Assembly (NCBI GenBank): GCA_020627425.1
Contig: JAHKXX010000184.1
Location: forward strand, 1-11,729
Source: a bacterium
GTDB taxonomy: Bacteria; Bacillota; Clostridia; Oscillospirales; Acutalibacteraceae
Reading direction: 5' to 3'
Length of the DNA: 11,729 bases
A program made the position numbers and the translations under genes. Position 1 is the first letter of the stretch; each line of letters begins with the position of its first letter. This document shows, piece after piece, positions 8,167-11,729 of the stretch. The notes beneath the pieces are model-generated. The model was not told the DNA's origin. It did not search any database and saw only the letters and a list, made by a program, of their open reading frames with translations.

Positions 8167-8757
8167 ATGAGGCTGCTTTTTAAATGCTTTGCGTGCTGTT
8201 TTGCACTATGCTGTATACTATCTATGACAGGTTTTTACGGAGTTCGGGGAGGACTGGAGCGTGACGTGCTGAGACTGCATATTATAGCAGACTCCGACAG
8301 CAGGCAGGCACAAGAGCTGAAGCTGAAAGTGCGTGACGGTGTGCTGAGCAGCAGCGGCTGCGGCTTCTCCGAATGCAGGACAAAGGAAGAAGCCCTCTGT
8401 TTTGCCGAAAAAAATCTCGACAAAATAGAGAGCTGTGCAAACGCAGTATTAAAGAAAAACGGCAGCAGCCTGACTGCACGCGCATATATAACAAAAATGA
8501 GCTTTGATACGCGTATCTACGAAAGCTTTACCCTGCCTGCGGGAACATATGACACGGTAAGAATAGTTATAGGCAGCGGACAGGGACATAACTGGTGGTG
8601 TGTTTTGTTTCCGTCGCTGTGCATAGGTGCTGCTGATGACAGCAGTCTTGAGTCTCTCGGAAAAAACGAGGAGGAGCTTATAACCAATTCCGAAAACTAC
8701 CGTATCGGATTTAAAATAGCAGAGCTGTTCAGCTTTTTGACGAACGGCAGGCTTTAG
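8167..8757 (+). CDS. spoIIR: Stage II sporulation protein R (SpoIIR)
   Basis: The 196-residue product carries the SpoIIR signatures LRLHIIADSDS (35-45), LKLKVRDGVL (51-60), PAGTYDTVRIVIGSGQGHNW (124-143) and WWCVLFPSLCIG (143-154). In Bacillus this protein is made in the forespore, secreted into the space between the two membranes, and triggers the SpoIIGA protease that activates sigma-E in the mother cell. The N-terminus has a hydrophobic, cysteine-rich segment (about 3-23) that serves as signal or anchor. Length fits the family, which is around 200 residues or more. GGAGGT (8155-8160) is 6 bases before the ATG. No sigma-F promoter was recognised with confidence in the 60 bases upstream. The stop codon overlaps the convergent LysM gene. 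Confidence 0.93.
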   Translation: MRLLFKCFACCFALCCILSMTGFYGVRGGLERDVLRLHIIADSDSRQAQELKLKVRDGVLSSSGCGFSECRTKEEALCFAEKNLDKIESCANAVLKKNGSSLTARAYITKMSFDTRIYESFTLPAGTYDTVRIVIGSGQGHNWWCVLFPSLCIGAADDSSLESLGKNEEELITNSENYRIGFKIAELFSFLTNGRL

Positions 8758-9065
8758 CCTATTTTAATTACCTGACCCGGATAGAGCTTGTCCGGACAGG
8801 TAAGACGGTTCAGGTTTATAAGATCCGTCACGCTTACTCCGTATTCTCTTGCAATCTTGTACAAGGTATCGCCGCTTTGGACGATGTATTGTTTTTCGTC
8901 CTCCGGGTCGTTCTCTACGGGTATCCTCAGCACGGTGTTAACACTCAGTACGTCCGGATCTGTTATTCCGTTGTACCTTGCAAGGACGCTGACTGTTGTA
9001 CCATACTTTTTGGCTATTGAATAGAGAGTGTCACCTTTTTTTACGGTATAGATAATTGTATTCAT
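8754..9065 (-). CDS. Small protein with two LysM domains
   Basis: The 103-residue protein is almost entirely two LysM repeats: residues about 5-49 (YTVKKGDTLYSIAKKYGTTV) and 60-103 (YIVQSGDTLYKIAREYGVSV). They are joined by an acidic linker, ENDPEDEKQ. LysM binds N-acetylglucosamine-containing glycans such as peptidoglycan. There is no signal peptide, no membrane segment and no catalytic domain. It may therefore act inside a sporulating cell, as LysM proteins of the spore coat or cortex do, or leave by a non-classical route; this is inference. ATG 9065 is preferred over an in-frame GTG at 9074 because GGGGTG sits 6 bases upstream of the ATG and includes that GTG. It is convergent with spoIIR. 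Confidence 0.85.
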   Translation of the reverse strand: MNTIIYTVKKGDTLYSIAKKYGTTVSVLARYNGITDPDVLSVNTVLRIPVENDPEDEKQYIVQSGDTLYKIAREYGVSVTDLINLNRLTCPDKLYPGQVIKIG

Positions 9066-9083
9066 TTGTATCACCCCATATCA

Positions 9084-9089
9084 ATTATA
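9084..9089 (-). promoter_or_regulatory. Candidate -10 box of the LysM gene
   Basis: On the minus strand TATAAT lies about 18 bases upstream of the LysM start codon. A TTGTCA -35-like hexamer (9116-9111) is too far away (21-base spacing), so the promoter is only partly supported. An upstream terminator means that the gene needs its own promoter. Confidence 0.45.
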
Positions 9090-9114
9090 CGTTTGGGGAG
9101 AGTGCCGATATGAC

Positions 9115-9153
9115 AAAAAACAGGACTGTACAGCCAGTACAGTCCCGGTTTTT
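9115..9153. terminator. Bidirectional rho-independent terminator
   Basis: GGACTGTAC (9123-9131) pairs perfectly with GTACAGTCC (9137-9145), giving a 9-bp stem with a 5-base loop. On the minus strand it is followed by a run of six T (9120-9115), and on the plus strand by TTTTT (9149-9153). It ends the minus-strand gene at 9177-9407. On the plus strand it could stop read-through from spoIIR crossing the LysM gene. Confidence 0.88.
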
Positions 9154-9176
9154 AACAGATGATGTTTTTGGGGAAA

Positions 9177-9407
9177 TTATTCTTCCTCTTTTTTCTCCTC
9201 AGAAGCCGTAGCTTCCTCCTCAGCTTTCTCTGCTTCGGTATCGGCAGCGTCATCGGTGAAGTCAAAATCAATATCTTCCTCGTCAACAACGGCAGCCAGC
9301 CTCTTGTTTACAATATTTTTTAGAGTAAACACAGCTGTAAGTGCAGCAGCAAGAGCGGCAGCTATGCCAATGCCTATGAATATCCATTTTTTGTCATTAT
9401 TCTGCAT
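9177..9407 (-). CDS. Small single-pass membrane protein with acidic C-terminal tail
   Basis: The 76-residue protein has a short polar N-terminus (MQNNDKKW) and one Ala/Gly-rich membrane helix (about 8-30). A basic stop segment (KNIVNKR) follows, then a long tail made largely of Asp, Glu and Ala with some Lys (about 42-76). No known family is recognised. The strong promoter, good GAGGTG ribosome site, correct termination hairpin and membrane-helix pattern support it as a real gene. An in-frame GTG at 9416 is part of the ribosome site, so ATG 9407 is the better start. The acidic tail is probably cytoplasmic or wall-facing; topology is unresolved and no function can be assigned. Confidence 0.75.
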   Translation of the reverse strand: MQNNDKKWIFIGIGIAAALAAALTAVFTLKNIVNKRLAAVVDEEDIDFDFTDDAADTEAEKAEEEATASEEKKEEE

Positions 9408-9438
9408 TTTTATCACCTCATTTAATTATTGTATGTAT

Positions 9439-9467
9439 ATTATACTATAATAATACAAAAATGTAAA
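9439..9467 (-). promoter_or_regulatory. Strong housekeeping promoter of the acidic membrane protein gene
   Basis: On the minus strand TTTACA (9467-9462) and TATAAT (9444-9439) are separated by exactly 17 bases, in an AT-rich context. The -10 box is about 31 bases upstream of the ATG. Confidence 0.8.
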
Positions 9468-9491
9468 TAGATATTTGTTGAAATTTGTATA

Positions 9492-9544
9492 GCCCGGTGC
9501 CCGGGCAGTCAACTCGCGGCGGAGTGCCTCCGCAGTCAATTCGC
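9492..9544 (+). repeat. Two tandem hairpin units with TGC triloops and a shared tail
   Basis: Unit A (9492-9517) is GCCCGG-TGC-CCGGGC followed by AGTCAACTCGC. Unit B (9519-9544) is GCGGAG-TGC-CTCCGC followed by AGTCAATTCGC. The period is 27 bases. The loop, tail and outer stem pairs are conserved. Three stem pairs differ, and each is changed on both arms so that pairing is kept. Unit B matches 11448-11470 over 23 bases and, inverted, 34-53 over 20 bases. Confidence 0.85.
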
Positions 9545-9625
9545 ACTCTGCTTTGGGATCAGCTTCGGTTTATTGCCGCGCCGCAGGCTTTTGCTGATTA
9601 AATTTTACACTAAGTGTGTATAGAT
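9545..9625. other. Non-coding remainder of the intergenic region downstream of nadA
   Basis: No gene is seen. ATCAGC (9558-9563) and GCTGAT (9593-9598) form an outer inverted repeat around a GC-rich core. ACACT-A-AGTGT (9607-9617) is a short palindrome just past the nadA stop. Neither is followed by a clear T-run in the direction of nadA transcription, so a classical terminator for nadA is not evident. Confidence 0.5.
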
Positions 9626-10543
9626 TCATCCGCCGAGAGAGATCATAGCGTCTATACATTTTACTGCCTTTTTTATGGTGTCGCTGTCCAAGGTTATTTC
9701 TTCTCCGCCGACGCCCTTACAGCAGTTTAATACATCTACAAGAGTAGTGGCTCTCATATCCTTGCAGACAAGGGCGTCCGACATAGCATAAAAGCGCTTG
9801 TCAGGACATTCATACTGTAAATGAGCGACTATGCTCGCCTCTGTCCCTATTATAAATTCCTTGCTGCTGCTGTTTTTTGCAAAGTCCATTATACCGGAGG
9901 TAGACCCTACATAGTCCGCTATCTCGCTTATTTCCGGTCTGCACTCGGGGTGTACCAGCAAAAGTGCCTCAGGATGTGCCTTCTTCTTTTCTATAGCCTC
10001 GCTGACATCAATTGATGAATGTACGGGGCAGCCACCGTCAAGCAGCATTATGTTTTTCTCCGGCAGCTTGTTTTTTATATATGTGCCGAGGTTTATATCG
10101 GGTATAAAAAGAATGTCCTTGCTGTCAAGGGCGCTGATTATTTTTAGTGCCGACGACGAGGTAACGCAGATATCGCACACGGTTTTTAGCCTTGCAGTAG
10201 TGTTTATATAGGCAGCCACGGTGATACCCGGGTGCTGCTGTTTTATTTTGTTTATGGTATCTATATCGAACTGCTCCGCCATAGGGCAGCCTGCTGTGGG
10301 GTTTGACAGTATTACCTTTTTTTCGGGGGAAAGCATTTTTACGGTTTCTGCCATAAACCGAACGCCGCACATTATTACGGTTTTGTTTTTCGTTGTTTTT
10401 GCAAGCTTGCTCAGGGCATATGAGTCACCCGTAAAATCGGCGATCTCTACAATGTCGTGGGTCTGATAGCTGTGCGCCAGTATACAAATGTCGTTTTCTT
10501 TTTTTAGTTTTTTGATTTCGCTTTGAACTTCCGATATGTTCAT
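9626..10543 (-). CDS. nadA: Quinolinate synthase NadA
   Basis: The 305-residue protein is a quinolinate synthase. It condenses iminoaspartate with dihydroxyacetone phosphate to quinolinate, the first committed ring of NAD synthesis, using a [4Fe-4S] cluster. Cluster ligands can be placed at C86 (NPTAGCPMAE), C172 (LLDGGCPVH) and C260 (MSDALVCKDM). Catalytic or substrate motifs include AHSYQ (23-27), GDSYALSK (39-46), CGVRFMAE (59-66), AYINTTA (111-117), VHPECRPE (197-204) and the Gly/Thr-rich GSTSGIM (213-219). Length matches the short, three-domain form. AGGTG lies 8 bases before ATG 10543. Neither nadB nor nadC lies beside it in this window, so the partner genes must be elsewhere or absent. 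It has its own promoter and a structured leader. Confidence 0.95.
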   Translation of the reverse strand: MNISEVQSEIKKLKKENDICILAHSYQTHDIVEIADFTGDSYALSKLAKTTKNKTVIMCGVRFMAETVKMLSPEKKVILSNPTAGCPMAEQFDIDTINKIKQQHPGITVAAYINTTARLKTVCDICVTSSSALKIISALDSKDILFIPDINLGTYIKNKLPEKNIMLLDGGCPVHSSIDVSEAIEKKKAHPEALLLVHPECRPEISEIADYVGSTSGIMDFAKNSSSKEFIIGTEASIVAHLQYECPDKRFYAMSDALVCKDMRATTLVDVLNCCKGVGGEEITLDSDTIKKAVKCIDAMISLGG

Positions 10544-10565
10544 TTTCTTTTCACCTGCTTTTACT

Positions 10566-10605
10566 TATGGTATTTACTCCATACAATGAAAAAACTGTGA
10601 TGGAG
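10566..10605 (-). promoter_or_regulatory. nadA leader with two mutually exclusive hairpins
   Basis: In the minus-strand leader, CTCCAT (10605-10600) can pair with ATGGAG (10582-10577), enclosing a T-rich loop. Alternatively TATGG (10583-10579) can pair with CCATA (10570-10566), nearer the ribosome site. The two helices share bases and cannot form together. This is pairing seen in sequence only; no known riboswitch class is recognised. Confidence 0.35.
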
Positions 10606-10611
10606 ATAATT

Positions 10612-10639
10612 ATTTTATCTGATTGAAAAAACCTGTCAA
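10612..10639 (-). promoter_or_regulatory. Promoter of nadA
   Basis: On the minus strand, consensus TTGACA (10639-10634) and TAAAAT (10617-10612) are separated by 16 bases. Transcription would start near 10605, leaving about 60 bases of leader. The -35 box is part of a TGTCAAG repeat. Confidence 0.7.
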
Positions 10640-10672
10640 GTTTATAGGAAACTTTGTCAAGTTTGCTTGACA
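10634..10672. promoter_or_regulatory. TGTCAAG repeats: candidate operator between nadA and an opposing promoter
   Basis: TGTCAAGTTT occurs twice in direct orientation, at 10634-10643 and 10655-10664, 21 bases apart (about two helical turns). The second copy forms a perfect 7-bp inverted repeat with CTTGACA (10666-10672) across a 4-base spacer. The outer copies contain the -35 boxes of the nadA promoter and of a plus-strand promoter. The arrangement suits a repressor site; the regulator is unknown. Confidence 0.45.
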
Positions 10673-10695
10673 TCGATCTGCGTGTGTGATAGAAT
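10667..10695 (+). promoter_or_regulatory. Plus-strand promoter facing the 3' end of the rubredoxin gene
   Basis: TTGACA (10667-10672, 6/6) and TAGAAT (10690-10695, 5/6) are separated by 17 bases. No plus-strand gene follows; the transcript would run antisense into the minus-strand hrb gene that ends at 10718. It could make an antisense RNA or be a fortuitous match. Confidence 0.5.
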
Positions 10696-10717
10696 ATCAG
10701 TGTAACAGAAGGGTGAT

Positions 10718-11365
10718 TTATTCCTCTTTTTTAAATACTGATTTAGGCGCTCCGCATATCGGACAAACCCAGTCCTCGGGAAGCTCCTCAAACGGGATAA
10801 GGGGATCATTGTATTCGTACTTACAGATAGTACATATGTATGTGTCGCCTTTTTCTTCCCGTTCCTCTATATATGTCGGGGCGAACTTTGGCGACTTGCC
10901 TTTTATTACGTTTCTGTAGAAATCGTAGGTCATAGGCTTGCCCTTTATCGACTCGCTGCCGGCTATCGGCTCTGCGATAAAGATAGTATGGGTAACGGTC
11001 TCAACGGTATTGACTACCCTGCACAAAAACCAGCAGCAGATGTCCTCCTGTATAACGGGAGCGCCCTCGCGGAGTATTTTATGGCGCACGTTATCAAGCT
11101 TGTTGCTTTCTCTGCCCGAGGTAAAGCCGAGAGCGCCGATAGCAGCGCCGGAGGTATTCTCGGACAGCACGCTGACTGTAAACTCGCCGTTCTTTTTTAT
11201 ACATTCGTTTGTATAATTGCTGTGGTTGATGCTTACGGCAACTGTCATAGGCAGCGAGGAAATCTGTACTACCGTATTGACGATACAGGCGTTGGGCATT
11301 CTTTCTCCCTTGGTACCTATAGCAAACATACCATAGGAGAGGGAGGTTAGTATCTTATCGTACAT
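10718..11365 (-). CDS. hrb: Flavin reductase-rubredoxin fusion (high-molecular-weight rubredoxin)
   Basis: The 215-residue protein joins an FMN-binding flavin reductase domain (about 1-160; note the start YDKILTSLSYGMFAIGTK and NACIVNTVVQISSLP) to a C-terminal rubredoxin (about 174-212). The rubredoxin has both iron knuckles, C178-x2-C181 and C201-x2-C204, with the usual LPEDWVCPICGAPKSVF segment. The first knuckle reads CTICKYEY rather than the common CxxCGYxY. This is the domain order of Hrb of Moorella thermoacetica, where it passes electrons from NAD(P)H to flavo-diiron protein that reduces oxygen or nitric oxide. No flavo-diiron partner gene is in this window. AAGGAG is well spaced before ATG 11365. 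Confidence 0.92.
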   Translation of the reverse strand: MYDKILTSLSYGMFAIGTKGERMPNACIVNTVVQISSLPMTVAVSINHSNYTNECIKKNGEFTVSVLSENTSGAAIGALGFTSGRESNKLDNVRHKILREGAPVIQEDICCWFLCRVVNTVETVTHTIFIAEPIAGSESIKGKPMTYDFYRNVIKGKSPKFAPTYIEEREEKGDTYICTICKYEYNDPLIPFEELPEDWVCPICGAPKSVFKKEE

Positions 11366-11396
11366 ATCAATTCTCCTTTCGGAACTTTCAACAATT

Positions 11397-11425
11397 ATTA
11401 TAACACAAGAGGATGGAATTTACAA
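11397..11425 (-). promoter_or_regulatory. Promoter of the flavin reductase-rubredoxin gene
   Basis: On the minus strand TTGTAA (11425-11420, 4/6) and TATAAT (11402-11397, 6/6) are separated by 17 bases. The -10 box is about 31 bases upstream of the start codon. Confidence 0.7.
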
Positions 11426-11445
11426 GCAAAACAACAAAATTTTCC

Positions 11446-11616
11446 GGCGGCGGAGTGCCTCCGCAGTCAACTCTCTCTTGCCGCACGGCGGCAAGGGCGT
11501 GCACGGCACGCCGGAGCGTGGCTGGTTCTTGTTACCGCCGACTGCAAGGCACCGTCTCAAGTTGGTTTTATTGTACCTCTTTCTCCGCGCCGTGCCGCAC
11601 AGGGCGGCACTTGACG
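11446..11616. repeat. Hairpin-rich non-coding repeat region
   Basis: A TGC-triloop unit GCGGAG-TGC-CTCCGC lies at 11450-11464 with the tail AGTCAACTC; 11448-11470 is identical to 9517-9539. Then come two adjoining hairpins with ACG triloops: CTTGCCGC-ACG-GCGGCAAG (11477-11495) and GGCGTGC-ACG-GCACGCC (11496-11512). A further stem is GTGCCGC/GCGGCAC (11592-11610) with a 5-base loop. Both strands have open frames across the region, but their composition follows the repeats and no family is recognised. I see no gene here. Confidence 0.75.
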
Positions 11617-11653
11617 CTGGTTTTGAGTGTAGACTCAATGTTAAAAAAATAAA
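11617..11653. other. AT-rich spacer between repeat elements
   Basis: It holds a short inverted repeat, TTGAGT-GTAG-ACTCAA (11623-11638), followed by an A-rich stretch. There is no T-run on either side in the right place for a good terminator. Confidence 0.4.
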
Positions 11654-11728
11654 AGTTTCGCCCGCCTTTACAAAGGCGGCGGAGTCCAGAGGCAGAGCCT
11701 CTGGTCGCGCTCCGCAGAGCGCGAAACT
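11654..11728. repeat. Three-hairpin element closed by an outer stem
   Basis: AGTTTCGC (11654-11661) is the exact inverse of GCGAAACT (11721-11728). Inside lie three hairpins. CCGCCTT/AAGGCGG spans 11662-11679. CCAGAGGC-AGA-GCCTCTGG spans 11686-11704. CGCGCTC-CGCA-GAGCGCG spans 11706-11723 and shares two or three bases with the outer stem, leaving a 6-bp outer stem if all form. GGCGGCGGAGT (11675-11685) repeats 11446-11456. It runs to the window end. It could be a small non-autonomous repeat, a structured RNA or an extragenic palindromic element. Confidence 0.7.
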
Positions 11729-11729
11729 C

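Noticed and set aside
9492..9544. CRISPR-like short tandem repeats
   Set aside because: Only two units with a 27-base period and no unique spacers of CRISPR length; the variable part is a self-complementary stem. No cas genes are present.
10655..10672. TGTCAAG/CTTGACA hairpin as terminator of the rubredoxin gene
   Set aside because: The stem is only 7 bp and no T-run follows directly on the minus strand; it overlaps -35 boxes and looks more like an operator.
11413..11652. Open frames of 72-79 codons on both strands at the right end
   Set aside because: They run through hairpin repeats, encode Arg/Thr/Cys-rich sequences with no recognisable family, and lack convincing ribosome sites.

Overview
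The window looks like chromosomal DNA of an anaerobic, spore-forming (or ancestrally spore-forming) Clostridia member, most like Ruminococcus/Oscillospiraceae. The reasons are a SpoIIR sporulation protein, a trmK-Nif3 gene pair as in Firmicutes, a bacterial RqcH, a flavin reductase-rubredoxin fusion of the anaerobe type, strong AGGAGG-type ribosome sites, and frequent ATA and AGA/AGG codons. The genus is an inference.

Layout. Positions 1-80 hold a GC-rich hairpin repeat that supplies the -35 box of a near-consensus promoter (63-91). From it runs a tightly packed plus-strand operon: a small CxxC protein (DUF1858), trmK (tRNA m1A22 methyltransferase), a Nif3-like metal protein, rqcH (ribosome rescue), a condensation-type acyltransferase-like protein, a zinc-ribbon membrane protein (DUF6320-like), and a YifB/ComM-type AAA+ ATPase. 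Two more plus-strand genes follow: a cation diffusion facilitator transporter and spoIIR. The stop codon of spoIIR overlaps that of a convergent minus-strand LysM protein. Beyond it on the minus strand lie a small membrane protein with an acidic tail, a repeat-filled intergenic region (9492-9625), nadA (quinolinate synthase) and a high-molecular-weight rubredoxin gene. The window closes with about 300 bases of hairpin-rich non-coding DNA.

How the genes fit together. Most of the plus-strand operon is RNA/translation housekeeping (TrmK, RqcH) joined to genes with no obvious link. NadA and the rubredoxin fusion fit anaerobic redox and NAD metabolism. SpoIIR points to sporulation.

No defence system, CRISPR array, IS element, phage gene, tRNA or rRNA was seen. 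The most interesting content is non-coding. A dispersed repeat family, built of 6-bp stems capped by a TGC triloop and followed by AGTCAA(C/T)TCGC, lies at three gene-cluster boundaries. Two tandem copies differ by paired (compensatory) stem changes, and a degenerate copy carries the operon promoter's -35 box. A separate 75-base element at the right end can fold into three hairpins closed by an outer stem. The nadA upstream region has TGTCAAG repeats that contain the -35 boxes of two opposing promoters.
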